In this document: piece by piece, positions 53,085 through 62,922 of the stretch
How positions within the stretch are numbered: the stretch's first letter is position 1
Layout of the letters: each line of letters begins with the position of its first letter
From: Promethearchaeota archaeon
GTDB lineage: Archaea; Asgardarchaeota; Lokiarchaeia; Sigyniarchaeales; SOKP01
Direction: 5' to 3'
Length of the DNA: 64,000 nt
NCBI GenBank assembly: GCA_019058445.1
Contig: JAHPZA010000010.1
Span: 496,001 to 560,000 of the forward strand
Notes under the pieces: generated by a model
Seen by the model: the letters and a program-made list of their open reading frames with translations, nothing else
Told to the model about the DNA's origin: nothing
The model's database searches: none
Program-made: the position numbers and the translations under genes

Positions 53085-54713
53085 ATGAAATTACCAAAAT
53101 TCAAACTTTTCTGGAAATATCCAGAATATTGGGCAGAAAAAAAACCAGAATTTCCAATTGTAAGATTCAAGAAAAAAGTTATTACAACAAAAGAATTAAA
53201 CAAGATTTCGAATAAGCTAGCTATGGCCTTTTTAGATATGGGAGTAAAAAAAGGGGACACAGTTGTTACCGTTCTTCCGACAATTCCGGAGTATATAATT
53301 ACGTTTATAGCTGCAAGTAAAATAGGCGCAATAACAATCCCCATGGACAAAGAGTATAAGAAAGCAGATTTTAAACTTTTAATTCCACATTCTAATCCAA
53401 AAGTTATAGTTACAATTGATAAGTGGCAAAAGAACAAAATAGCTGATAATTTAATGGAATTAAGTACCGAATTTGGAGATATTCAATATGTAATGGTTGG
53501 AAAACATGCTTTAGGTACTCCATTTGAAGATATAATAGCAAAGGAATATATTCTTGATGAAAAATTAAAAATTGCTAAAGAAAATCAAAGTCCAGAGGAT
53601 TGCACTCTAGTAGTATGGACAGGAGGAACTACAGGATTTCCTAAAGCAGTTGAATTATCTCATACAAATATTATTGAGATGTGTCATATTGAATATAATA
53701 CGCTAATGGATTTTTTCATCAGTAAAGGTTACATGAAAGAAGATGAACACCCCGTATGGTTGATTAATCTACCTTTTAGCCATGTTGGTGGAGCTGTTGA
53801 ATTACTTGGAACGGGCATTATAGGTGGAGCAGAAAATATTCTTCAAGCATCCTGGTCTCCTTGGGATTCATTAAAAGCAATGCAAAAATATAATATTAAA
53901 GTTTTTGGAGGTGTCCCTACCATGTTCAAGATTTATCTTTCTTTGCCTGATCTCGATACTTATGAGCCAAAGAAATATTTAAAGATAGTACTTCTCTCGG
54001 GAGAAAAAGTTCCATTAGATCTATTGAAAGGCATTCATAAACGTCTCTGTGAAAATATCATTATTGGATATGGAAGCACCGAAGCCGGAGCAGAAGCAAC
54101 TTTTACAGAACCAGGAGATGACTTCGAAAAAATTGCAAAAGGTTATGTAGGAAAAGCACTTCCGGGGATGGAAATTAAAATTATAGATGAGGAAGGAAAA
54201 GAGCTTTCTCCCGGAGAAATAGGTGAAGTCCTGACTAATGGCCCCTTAGCTAGCAAATCATATTACAAAATGCCCGAGGAAGATAAAGCAGGATTTACTT
54301 CTGATGGTTATTGTAAAACTGGAGACTTAGGATACCTAGATGAGGAGGGAGGATTATATATTACGGGAAGAATTAAAGAGATTATGCGTGTGGGAGCCTA
54401 TACGGTTCTTCCTGCAGAAATAGAGGATCTTGTTATTTCACACCCCAAAGTGGCAATTGTAGCCGCATTGGGAGCTCCTGATGAAATACACGGAGAAGTT
54501 GTGTGGCTTGTGATAGGACCAGAGCTTGGACAAAATTTTGATGAAAATGATAAAGCAGAAATTATGAAGATATGCGAAGATAATTTAGCTAAATATAAAG
54601 TTCCAAAAAAATTAATAATTTATCCTCTCGATCCCAATGATCTTCCGATTACGAGAATTGGAAAAGTTGATCGTGTAAGGTTGAAAAAGGAACTATTACC
54701 TCCTCCTAAATAA
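53085..54713 (+). CDS. Acyl-CoA synthetase (AMP-forming)
   Basis: 543 aa from ATG 53085. VVWTGGTTGFPKAVELSHTN is the AMP-binding P-loop, YGSTEAGAEATF and TGDLGYLDEEGGLYITGRIK the A5/A8 motifs, and RIGKVDRVRLKK near the end carries the catalytic lysine. It activates a fatty or aryl acid to the CoA thioester. I prefer the ATG because AGGTGAT at 53067-53073, part of the extended GGAGGTGAT site, is 11 bases upstream and covers the alternative GTG. Confidence 0.92.
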   Translation: MKLPKFKLFWKYPEYWAEKKPEFPIVRFKKKVITTKELNKISNKLAMAFLDMGVKKGDTVVTVLPTIPEYIITFIAASKIGAITIPMDKEYKKADFKLLIPHSNPKVIVTIDKWQKNKIADNLMELSTEFGDIQYVMVGKHALGTPFEDIIAKEYILDEKLKIAKENQSPEDCTLVVWTGGTTGFPKAVELSHTNIIEMCHIEYNTLMDFFISKGYMKEDEHPVWLINLPFSHVGGAVELLGTGIIGGAENILQASWSPWDSLKAMQKYNIKVFGGVPTMFKIYLSLPDLDTYEPKKYLKIVLLSGEKVPLDLLKGIHKRLCENIIIGYGSTEAGAEATFTEPGDDFEKIAKGYVGKALPGMEIKIIDEEGKELSPGEIGEVLTNGPLASKSYYKMPEEDKAGFTSDGYCKTGDLGYLDEEGGLYITGRIKEIMRVGAYTVLPAEIEDLVISHPKVAIVAALGAPDEIHGEVVWLVIGPELGQNFDENDKAEIMKICEDNLAKYKVPKKLIIYPLDPNDLPITRIGKVDRVRLKKELLPPPK

Positions 54714-54746
54714 CCTTAATCCCTATTTTTTTTAACAATTTATATT

Positions 54747-55727
54747 CTAATTTTTAGGCAATTTCTTTCTTAAAAGCTTAAAAAACTCTGAAAGGTCAAT
54801 ATTCCCTCCGCTAATTATAACACCTATCTTTGCACCTTTAGTCCATGACGAAATTTCTTCATTATACAGCAATCCTGCCAGAGAAACTGCACCTGAAGGT
54901 TCGACTACTAATTTCATTCTTTCCCAGTAAAATTGCATTGCGTCAACGATTTGTTCTTCAGTAACAGTAATAATTTTATCAACCTTTTCTAAGATCACTT
55001 TAAAGGTATTTTTTCCTAATGATGTACGAAGCCCATCTGCAATAGTATTAGGATTTACAGAGGGATATAATTTTTTATCATAAAACGATCTGAAAGCATC
55101 GTCGGCATTTTTCGGCTCAACAGCAATTACTTTAATATCAGGACACAATCCTTTAGAGGCAATCGAGCTGCCGCTCAATAATCCGCCACCACCTACTGGT
55201 ACAAACAACAAATCTAATTGTCCAACTTCTTCAATTAATTCATAAGCGGCAGTACCTGCTCCTAAAAAGACATTTTTATTATCGTGAGGGTGCACTAATG
55301 TATATCCCTTTTCTTGTACTAAATCATCTGCAAGTTTTTCGCGATCGCTTGGATCATTGCCGCTTATCACGATTTCAGCCCCATAATGGCTTGTTGCTTC
55401 TTTTTTCACTTGTGGCGCATTTTCAGGCATGACGATTACTGATTTCACTCCTAATGATGTGGCTGCCAATGCCACGGCTTGAGCATGATTGCCTGATGAA
55501 TGTGCTATTACTCCCTTTTCTTTTTCCTGCTCGGATAAGCAATTCAAAGCATTATATGCCCCCCTAAACTTAAAAGAACCTGTACGTTGGAAATTCTCAC
55601 ATTTTATATAAACTTTAGCATCGCCTACCAAGGAATTAAGAGTGCGACTTGTCATAACGGGAGTTTTATTAGCACCCTTTTTTACTCTTTCATATACTTC
55701 TTTATATTGTTCGAAAATTTTTACCAA
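54747..55727 (-). CDS. Threonine/serine dehydratase (PLP-dependent)
   Basis: 326 aa of fold type II. GSFKFRGAYNALNCL holds the PLP lysine, IAHSSGNHAQAVALAATSLG binds the phosphate/ring, and LLFVPVGGGGLLSGSSIASKG is the glycine loop. It is the short catalytic form without a regulatory ACT domain, as in biodegradative or serine-racemase-like enzymes. It deaminates threonine to 2-oxobutanoate or serine to pyruvate. Convergent with the acyl-CoA synthetase. Confidence 0.9.
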   Translation of the reverse strand: MVKIFEQYKEVYERVKKGANKTPVMTSRTLNSLVGDAKVYIKCENFQRTGSFKFRGAYNALNCLSEQEKEKGVIAHSSGNHAQAVALAATSLGVKSVIVMPENAPQVKKEATSHYGAEIVISGNDPSDREKLADDLVQEKGYTLVHPHDNKNVFLGAGTAAYELIEEVGQLDLLFVPVGGGGLLSGSSIASKGLCPDIKVIAVEPKNADDAFRSFYDKKLYPSVNPNTIADGLRTSLGKNTFKVILEKVDKIITVTEEQIVDAMQFYWERMKLVVEPSGAVSLAGLLYNEEISSWTKGAKIGVIISGGNIDLSEFFKLLRKKLPKN

Positions 55728-55896
55728 CCTTTAAGAAATAATAAGATAACCAATATTAATGTTAAATTTATAAATTGTGTAATCTCAAAAAGGATTTTGA
55801 AATGAATCTAACGAAATCAATTTGGTTTTATAAGGAAAAAACGTTTTTCAACATATTAAAATATTAAAAAATGTAAAACTATTGGAGGTAAACACA

Positions 55897-56664
55897 TTGG
55901 AAAATGTTGTAATATATGAAAAAAAAGGCAACATAGGGAAAATCACACTTAATAAGCCAGATCAGCGAAATTCTTTAGATTTAATCACAGTTCAAAAATT
56001 GATTGAAGCATTTAAGTAAAGCGCTCAAAATGAAGATATATGTGTAATTTTCACAGCTGAAGGGAAACATTTCACTGTAGGTGATGATCTTAAATACACC
56101 TATGAGTTACTCAATGATGTCGAAAAATTACCTGAAGCTATGGTATTTATTGGGTGCTTTCAGGAGTTAACCAGAGTAATGTTAGCTCATCCGGGAGTAA
56201 TAATTGCAGGGCTCCATGGTTGGGTGATTGGAGGGGGTTTGGAAATGCTCTTATCTTGTGATTTAAGGATTGCTGCTACCGATACAAGAATCATGCTACC
56301 CGAGTTAAAAGTCGGACTCTTTTTTTCAAATGGTTCCACAAAATTATTACAAATCATAGTAGGGCAAGGACGTGCGAAAGAACTTATGTTTTTAGGGAAA
56401 GAAATTAACGCAGAACAAGCTTTCAATATTGGATTAGTCGCTGAAATTTGTAAACCAGAAGGATTAAATAGAATCCTTAAGAGAATAGCTAACACTATTT
56501 TACAGAATTCTCATATCGGGGTTCGTATAGCCAAAAAACTGTTAAATGAAAATCTTGATAAAGATATGGAGGGTGTTCTGGATAGCGAAATGCTTGCGTT
56601 AATGGAGACGGGGCAATCTAAAGAAGGGAAGCGAAGAATAGGACAGTTTTTGAAAAATCACTAA
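55897..56664 (+). pseudogene. Enoyl-CoA hydratase pseudogene (in-frame TAA)
   Basis: From TTG 55897, with a strong GGAGGT site eight bases upstream, the frame encodes the start of a crotonase-fold hydratase (IYEKKGNIGKITLNKPDQRN). TAA at 56017-56019 (codon 41) stops it; the same frame then continues through KHFTVGDDLKYTYELL, AGLHGWVIGGGLEMLLSCDL and LGKEINAEQAFNIGLVAEIC to 56664. The intact sibling at 57396-58163 has GAA (Glu) in the equivalent place, FKESAENG against FK-stop-SAQNE, so a single G-to-T change explains it. It is probably a recently inactivated duplicate; a sequencing error is possible. Confidence 0.85.
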
Positions 56665-56797
56665 GCAGAAGGAAAATTCACTTCAAGACTTAAACATTTT
56701 TTAATTTTTCTTTTTTTAAATATTCAAAACCTCCTAGAAGCTTTTCCAATGTAAATTTTAATATAATTTTAAATAGCGTTATATTTATGAGGTTATT

Positions 56798-57253
56798 ATG
56801 AGACAAGATAAGAGTAAGGAAAGTTTGTTACAATACATCAATATTCTCGTGGACTCTTTTGATGTTAGTTTATCAGATATTTATAATAAATTCTTTCATG
56901 ACTTCAATGATGGTATAGAGATGGATGATGGGCTAACTTTAATAGGTATTAAAGGTCATTTAAAAAGCCATCAAGAGGGAGATATGGTAGTATCTAACAT
57001 GTAGTTTGAGTATTCTATTTTAAAGGAGCCATATTCGGAGCGGGAAGAAGCTCATGAAGTCCAATGGCATTCTATATTAGATAAAGATTTGAGTCATCAA
57101 TGTTCTATTAGACAGTTAGAGAGAAATTTCGATGTTATCAAAAAAAGAATCAATAATTTTTATTTATTTACCCCTAATCTTATATCTCAATTTGCCAATA
57201 TAGAAGTTGATGTTAAAATTGGTTCAAAAGTATTTCATCGATCAATAGAATAA
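56798..57253 (+). pseudogene. Unknown reading frame interrupted by one in-frame TAG
   Basis: From ATG 56798 the frame encodes 68 residues (YINILVDSFDVSLSDIYNKF) to TAG 57002-57004, then continues open for 82 codons in the same frame to TAA 57251. The two halves have similar, natural composition (EEAHEVQWHSILDKDL in the second). It may be a broken gene or a TAG read-through; TAG is a normal stop for other genes here, which argues against pyrrolysine. No family recognised. It lies between the broken and intact enoyl-CoA hydratases. Confidence 0.5.
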
Positions 57254-57395
57254 CCAATATATATATTTAAAAGGCTTATAGAAATTTTGTCTATATTTTT
57301 CTAAATAAAACACTTATAAAAAGAAAATCCTTATTCTGAAATATACTAAACAATAAAAACAATATGATCAATATATAGGAGTGATAGATAAAATT

Positions 57396-58163
57396 ATGGC
57401 AGAAGATGCTGTGTTATATGAAAAAAAGGGTGATATTGGCACCATTACGCTAAATAAACCCGAACAGCGAAATACTTTGGATTTACAAACTAACAATTTA
57501 TTAATAGAAAAATTCAAAGAAAGTGCTGAAAATGGCGATGAATGCGTAATTTATGCCGCAAATGGAAAACATTTTACCGTAGGGGCAGATCTTAAGTATG
57601 GATACGAGTTAGTATGCAATACTGAAAGACTGGCTGAGGGTGTAGAGTTTATGGAATCATGGCAACATATAACGAGAGCCATGTACGCTCATCCAGGAAT
57701 TATTATTGTAGGTTATCATGGCTGGGTCATTGGTGGAGGGTTTGAACATACGCTTGCCAGTGATTTACGTATTGCCGCTACTGATTCTAGGATAATGCTT
57801 CCGGAAGTGGGGGTCGGACTGTTTTTTTCAAATGCTTCAACAAAGATATTGCCACGAATAATAGGAGAAGGTAGGGCTAAAGAGCTGATGCTTTTAGGTA
57901 AAGAAATATCAGCAGAACAGGCTCTCAACATGGGATTAGTGAGTGAGGTCTGTAAGCCTGAATCACTTAAAAGAATACTTAAAAAAACAGCTAATAGTAT
58001 TGTACAAAAAGATCATCTCGCAATCAGACTCACAAAACAATTCATTAATGAAAATCAAGATATCGACGTTGAAGGGGTTTTAGCAAGGGAATCCGTTGCG
58101 ATGATAACAACAGGACAATCTGAGGGGTTAAAAGAAAAATTAAAGAAATTTGTTGAACATTAA
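57396..58163 (+). CDS. Enoyl-CoA hydratase/isomerase family protein
   Basis: 255 aa crotonase-fold enzyme. KHFTVGADLKYGYEL and YHGWVIGGGFEHTLASDLRIA form the CoA-binding and oxyanion-hole segments; the catalytic Glu pair is not fully kept (VGLFFSNASTKILPRIIGEGRAKEL has no usual Glu), so the exact reaction is open. I prefer ATG 57396, ten bases after the GGAGTGAT site at 57378-57385; the GTG at 57381 is inside that site. Intact sibling of the pseudogene upstream. Confidence 0.85.
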   Translation: MAEDAVLYEKKGDIGTITLNKPEQRNTLDLQTNNLLIEKFKESAENGDECVIYAANGKHFTVGADLKYGYELVCNTERLAEGVEFMESWQHITRAMYAHPGIIIVGYHGWVIGGGFEHTLASDLRIAATDSRIMLPEVGVGLFFSNASTKILPRIIGEGRAKELMLLGKEISAEQALNMGLVSEVCKPESLKRILKKTANSIVQKDHLAIRLTKQFINENQDIDVEGVLARESVAMITTGQSEGLKEKLKKFVEH

Positions 58164-58341
58164 AATTGAGATCCAAATTAAAGCTAATATCGTCTATTTA
58201 TTATTTCTATTCTTTTTTCTTTATGCATATGTTTTTAAGAGTATTTTTAAGAGATACTTTCTCACAAATTAATAACTAATTTTTAGTTTTAGACATTCTA
58301 ATATTTAATAATGAAAAGTTATGATTTAAAGTGAGAAAAAA

Positions 58342-59535
58342 ATGAGTTTTACTATTAAGGATCCCACAATTTTGGATGAGTTAGGGCCTGAGAGAATTGT
58401 ATTATTACGAGATCCAAATGTAGGTATGACAGGAATCTTTGTAATAGATAATACCGCTATAGGTTGGCCTGCGGGTGGCATCCGAATGGCTCCAGATATT
58501 ACTATCGAAGAGATAGCGAGATTAGCTCGAGCAATGACTTATAAATTTGCTTCTTATCGGCTCAAGGTTGGTGGTGCCAAGGCAGGCATTATGGCAGATC
58601 CCCGTTCAAAAAATAAAGATTTATTAATTGCCAGTTTTGCGGAAGCTATAAAGACTTATATAATAGAGGATCGATATATATGCGGTCCAGACATGGGTAC
58701 TTATGATAGGGATATAGAAAGAATTTTTAGTATTATTGGTAAACCCGGATTAGCCCCTAAACCATTAGGAATGAAAAGAAATGGATTTCCTGTTGAGGAA
58801 TTATTCACTGGATATGGCGTATGTTATTGTATAGAGGCAGTTTTTAATCACTTAAAAAATAGAGGGGTATTTGAACAGGACTACAAACCAAAAATTATCT
58901 TAGAGGGATTTGGAAAAGTCGGAGTAGGTATAGCAATGGGTTTGCAAGAAATAGGATTTAAATTAACGGGGGTTTCAACAATAAATGGAGCGATCTTCAA
59001 TGAAGATGGACTTGACTTGGCAAAATTATTAGAATTAAAACTTCAATATGGAGATGATTTAATTAATCAATATGAGGCTAAAAATCTAATAAAAATTGAA
59101 AAGGAAAAGCTATTTGAACTTTCATCAGAATACTCTACCGACTTTATTATTCCTGGAGCAAGACAGGATGTAATTAATTCAAAAAACATTGATAAGATTG
59201 ATGCTAAAGCAATTGTTCCGGCATCTAATATCCCATATGAAGCGGGAATAACCAAAACTCTTAAAGAAAAAGGCATAATCGATTTTCCAGATTTTGTTGC
59301 GAACGCTGGAGAAATTTTGGCTATTGGTATAAATAAAGTAGCAAAGCATCCAGATGAAATATTTGATTATGTTAAATCACAAATTGATGAAAAAGCCATG
59401 GAAATTGTTAAAGGAGCTTTAGAAAAAGACCTCTCCGCCTACCATTATGCTATTGAAGATGCTCTTAGCTATGTCAAGAAATATTTAAATAGAAGGTCCA
59501 AAAGAATAGAGAAATTAAATAAGAAGTATCAGTAA
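58342..59535 (+). CDS. Glutamate/leucine dehydrogenase family protein
   Basis: 397 aa. The substrate domain has GWPAGGIRMAPDITIEEIAR, LKVGGAKAGIMADPRSK (catalytic lysine) and ICGPDMGTYDRD; the NAD-binding domain has IILEGFGKVGVGIAMGLQEIG. It deaminates glutamate or a branched amino acid, using NAD(P). The length is slightly short of typical glutamate dehydrogenases, leaving leucine/phenylalanine dehydrogenase as an alternative. A GTGAG site lies before ATG 58342. Single gene. Confidence 0.9.
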   Translation: MSFTIKDPTILDELGPERIVLLRDPNVGMTGIFVIDNTAIGWPAGGIRMAPDITIEEIARLARAMTYKFASYRLKVGGAKAGIMADPRSKNKDLLIASFAEAIKTYIIEDRYICGPDMGTYDRDIERIFSIIGKPGLAPKPLGMKRNGFPVEELFTGYGVCYCIEAVFNHLKNRGVFEQDYKPKIILEGFGKVGVGIAMGLQEIGFKLTGVSTINGAIFNEDGLDLAKLLELKLQYGDDLINQYEAKNLIKIEKEKLFELSSEYSTDFIIPGARQDVINSKNIDKIDAKAIVPASNIPYEAGITKTLKEKGIIDFPDFVANAGEILAIGINKVAKHPDEIFDYVKSQIDEKAMEIVKGALEKDLSAYHYAIEDALSYVKKYLNRRSKRIEKLNKKYQ

Positions 59536-59668
59536 GGATTGAAAATTATTATTATTTCTTTTATTTCATTTTTTTTCCCAAAATTAATGTTTTAAGTATT
59601 GGAAAGGATCCTTATCCATCATTCTTAGGATAAGAAATTTTTTTTAATGAGTTACAATTTTATCACCT

Positions 59669-60958
59669 ATGGAAATTAAGGGACCAATTTTATTTGAGGC
59701 ATATCCTAGTCTTAAGAAAAAAATTCCTTGGATGCCTTTACTTACGAATCTACCAACTTCCGTGGATCGTCTAACTGAGTTAGAAAAAGAGCTCAATTTG
59801 AAGAATGGAGAGATCTATATAAAACGAGATGATAAAAATCATCATATTTATGGGGGAAATAAGCTAAGAAAATTCGAGTTTATATTTGCAGAAGCGATGA
59901 GGAAAAAAAAGAAAGGAATGATTACGTTAGGAGGCATAGGAACGAATCATGGGATAGCATGTGCAATTGTAGCTAGGGAACTGGGATTAAAATGTTATTT
60001 ATTTTTATCTCATCAACCATTGACTTGGCATGTCCAGCGTTCATTATTACTTTATGATTATTTTGGCGCAAAGTTGCATCTTAGTAAAAGTTTTGAAGTT
60101 GGGATATTGAAGAGCCTATTCTTCAGACTATTTCATCCGAACTATTATTTAATGTCAATTGGTGGAACACCACTTTTTGGTATAGGAACGTCATTAGGTT
60201 CAATCGGTTTTATTAATGCAATGTTTGAACTAAAAAAACAAATTGACCAAAACATTATTCCTGAGCCAGATGTAATTTTTGTTGCGGGAGGATCTACGGG
60301 AACAGGAGCTGGGTTAATCGCAGGTTGTAAGTTATTAGGATTAACTATAGATGTAAAAATTGTCAATGTTTCCAAGGATATCATCGTTAATAATTCAGCT
60401 GTTATGAAAAACGCGAATAAAGCCATTAAATATATGAGAAAATATGATAAAACTATTCCTGATATCAGTATTACCTCAGACGATTTTGAAATTGTACAGG
60501 GATATGTCGGATCTGATTATGGTGTTAAAACACATAGGGCTCAAAAAGCAGTTGATCTAATAACCGAACTTGAGGCGAAAAATAAGAATTTTAAATTAGA
60601 AACTACATATACAGGCAAAACTATGGCTGCGATGATTGACTTTCTTAAGGAAAAAGAAAATAAATCTAAAAAAGTTCTCTTTTGGAATACTTATAATTCG
60701 AATGATCTGGATAAATACCTCAAAGAAACTCAATTTGATTATAAAAAACTTCCCACTAAGTTTCATAAATTTTACGAAGATACTTCATTCCAATGTTGGC
60801 AAATTGTTGGTTGTCCCAAGGAATTAAGAGAAAAATGTCCCGCGTTTTTAAATCATGAATATAGATTTTGGAAAGTTTCAGAATGCTCTCTTGACTCAGA
60901 AAAAATAAAAAAGGCAAAAGAAGAATTAACTCAAGTTATAGAGTTAGAAGATGCGTAA
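59669..60958 (+). CDS. D-cysteine desulfhydrase/ACC deaminase-like PLP enzyme with Cys-rich tail
   Basis: 429 aa, longer than the usual 330. The fold type II core has YIKRDDKNHHIYGGNKLRKFEF (PLP lysine in GGNKLRK), LGGIGTNHGIACAIVARELG and IFVAGGSTGTGAGLIAGC. The last 60 residues add a cysteine-rich segment (CWQIVGC, CPAFLNHE, SECSLD), probably a small metal-binding tail, not common in the family. It removes sulfide or ammonia from D-cysteine or related amino acids. Substrate not certain. Confidence 0.82.
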   Translation: MEIKGPILFEAYPSLKKKIPWMPLLTNLPTSVDRLTELEKELNLKNGEIYIKRDDKNHHIYGGNKLRKFEFIFAEAMRKKKKGMITLGGIGTNHGIACAIVARELGLKCYLFLSHQPLTWHVQRSLLLYDYFGAKLHLSKSFEVGILKSLFFRLFHPNYYLMSIGGTPLFGIGTSLGSIGFINAMFELKKQIDQNIIPEPDVIFVAGGSTGTGAGLIAGCKLLGLTIDVKIVNVSKDIIVNNSAVMKNANKAIKYMRKYDKTIPDISITSDDFEIVQGYVGSDYGVKTHRAQKAVDLITELEAKNKNFKLETTYTGKTMAAMIDFLKEKENKSKKVLFWNTYNSNDLDKYLKETQFDYKKLPTKFHKFYEDTSFQCWQIVGCPKELREKCPAFLNHEYRFWKVSECSLDSEKIKKAKEELTQVIELEDA

Positions 60959-61062
60959 TTGAGATACTATGGAAATTTCACGTAGATTAATTATTATAAA
61001 ATCAATATTTTAAAATGCATTTGATTTATAATATTTAATCGATCTCTAAATATAATCTTAAA

Positions 61063-62016
61063 GTGTTTGAAATGAATGATAATAATAATTCTATATCTGA
61101 GTCAAATTTAACTAATGATGAATCAAGAATGCCCTCTCGATATAAATCGGGGATTAAATCACACATCAAAATACTTCCTTTTATATTAATAATTTATATT
61201 ATTTATGGTATTTATTTGTCAACAACTCTTACTTCAACAGAGGAATTAGTACCACTTATCATAGGCAATGCATTCACCGATATGCTGATACTTTACTTTT
61301 TAATACCGCTTTCTTGTTTTTTATTAATAATTATCAGTCCCTTTATAGCATTGATATATTACAAAATCTACATTAGAATTTTTAGAGATTCAAAGCTCTA
61401 TTTTCTGGATATGCGAGTGCAGCTTGGTGAATGGTCAACTGGCAATGTAGTTAAGCGAGCAATTCTTCCGGGATTGATGATTTGTGCGCTATCCCAGATA
61501 TTTGTAAATGCTTTTGGTATTTTATTGTGGGTTCCAGGAGATTTGCGAAATAATTTAGGTCTTGCTTTATTTAACGCTGCTTTTATTGTATTTCCTTTAG
61601 TAATAGTTCTCTTAGTACCTCTCTGGTTATTATTTGATGCGGGGGTTATGAGCAAAACGAAACCAGAGGTAATATATCAGAAACGTACACCTGAAACAAT
61701 TGAACCTGTCGAGCAGTTTTTTCTAACTCGATATCGGGGATTTGGAGGGCTTGCGTTTTTATTAAGCTTTTTTTCAATGATTATACAAATAGGTTTACAA
61801 GCAATTTCTCCATTAACGATATTGTTTATGATTTTCGTGCCTTTTTTAGGTATTGCTTTATTTATCCCAGCACAAGTAATGTATGAAAAGATATTACCCT
61901 TTATGACAAGAATGATTCATAAATCGACTAAACTCCATGATTCTGAGCTCTCTATAGTTACAGCAGAACAATGTCCTGCATGCAATCCAAGGTATAAGAA
62001 GAAAAATTCTAAATAG
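61063..62016 (+). CDS. Polytopic membrane protein of unknown function
   Basis: 317 aa, about six membrane helices (near 38-58, 68-100, 133-155, 160-185, 225-245, 250-270), with a long polar N terminus and a C-terminal QCPACNPRYKKK pair of cysteines, which may bind metal. ATG 61072 may be the start rather than TTG 61063. No family recognised. Convergent with the luciferase-like gene. Confidence 0.7.
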   Translation: MFEMNDNNNSISESNLTNDESRMPSRYKSGIKSHIKILPFILIIYIIYGIYLSTTLTSTEELVPLIIGNAFTDMLILYFLIPLSCFLLIIISPFIALIYYKIYIRIFRDSKLYFLDMRVQLGEWSTGNVVKRAILPGLMICALSQIFVNAFGILLWVPGDLRNNLGLALFNAAFIVFPLVIVLLVPLWLLFDAGVMSKTKPEVIYQKRTPETIEPVEQFFLTRYRGFGGLAFLLSFFSMIIQIGLQAISPLTILFMIFVPFLGIALFIPAQVMYEKILPFMTRMIHKSTKLHDSELSIVTAEQCPACNPRYKKKNSK

Positions 62017-62035
62017 TCTTTCTTGTTTATCAAAA

Positions 62036-62881
62036 TCATCTAATTTTTGGCGGTCCTTTTTGTATTAGAGAACGCATTTCTTCGAAAGATCCCCTTAGTC
62101 CATAAATCCCTTCAATCCACCATGTTACTCCCGCTTCCGCAAAAGAAGTAATCAATTCTACTGCTTTCTCTGGATCATCTGGTAAATCAGTGCCAAGACA
62201 TACATCAAAAGAACTGGAAGAAGTTCGATATCCCTCAATATAGCTCATCATATCTTTTACATCCTTATGTGTTAATTGTTTTGGCCAGTCTGCGTGTATT
62301 GGGACTACTCCATCCCATTTTGCTGCTCTCCGAAATGGTGCCTTAGCAGGCCAACCACCTCCAACCCATATAGGAATTCTAGTGCTTTGAATGGGTTTTG
62401 GTAAGAATTTTACTTTTTTTAATTGATAATGTTCTCCTTTATAGCCAAACAAATTACCACTCCAGAGCCCTGTTATGATATCCAATCCCTCATCAAGTTT
62501 TTTCGCAAGTATTTTTGGATCCGGATTTTCTCCAAAAGTCGCATATTCTGTTTTAAAGGGAGCTCCAAGCCCTACACCGAGAATTAGACGCCCGTTAGAT
62601 AAATGATCAAGGGAAATGGTCTCTCGAGCTAATTTCCAAGGCCGACGACGTGGAATAGGAGTAATCATTGTGCCAATTCGTATTTTCTCTGTTTTCATTG
62701 CAACTGCTGCGAGAGCAATCCACGGATCTACCATTTCATAGTTCCCGCTTCTCTCAAATAGCATATGATCCCATAAGAAAAATCCATCCCAACCCGCTCG
62801 CTCCGCTTCAAATGCTAAATCTGCCAATCTTCTTGGATGGAAATAATCACCAAAGTTTGTAATACTTAAAGCAAATTTCAA
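62036..62881 (-). CDS. Luciferase-like (LLM) flavin- or F420-dependent oxidoreductase
   Basis: 281 aa TIM barrel. YFHPRRLADLAFEAERAGWD, GFFLWDHMLF, IALAAVAMKTEKIRIGTMI, LDHLSNGRLILGVGLGAPF are standard LLM motifs. Archaeal members usually use coenzyme F420. The substrate is unknown. It lies upstream of no obvious partner; the nitroreductase gene is next on the same strand 41 bases away. Confidence 0.88.
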   Translation of the reverse strand: MKFALSITNFGDYFHPRRLADLAFEAERAGWDGFFLWDHMLFERSGNYEMVDPWIALAAVAMKTEKIRIGTMITPIPRRRPWKLARETISLDHLSNGRLILGVGLGAPFKTEYATFGENPDPKILAKKLDEGLDIITGLWSGNLFGYKGEHYQLKKVKFLPKPIQSTRIPIWVGGGWPAKAPFRRAAKWDGVVPIHADWPKQLTHKDVKDMMSYIEGYRTSSSSFDVCLGTDLPDDPEKAVELITSFAEAGVTWWIEGIYGLRGSFEEMRSLIQKGPPKIR

Positions 62882-62922
62882 GTCTCATCACAGCTCATTC
62901 AATTTCATATTACAATTAGTAG

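Noticed and set aside
56798..57253. Pyrrolysine at the in-frame TAG
   Set aside because: TAG is the ordinary stop of at least the first ubiquitin-like gene, the RING gene and the nitronate monooxygenase-like gene, and no pyl gene is visible here; kept only as a check in the findings.
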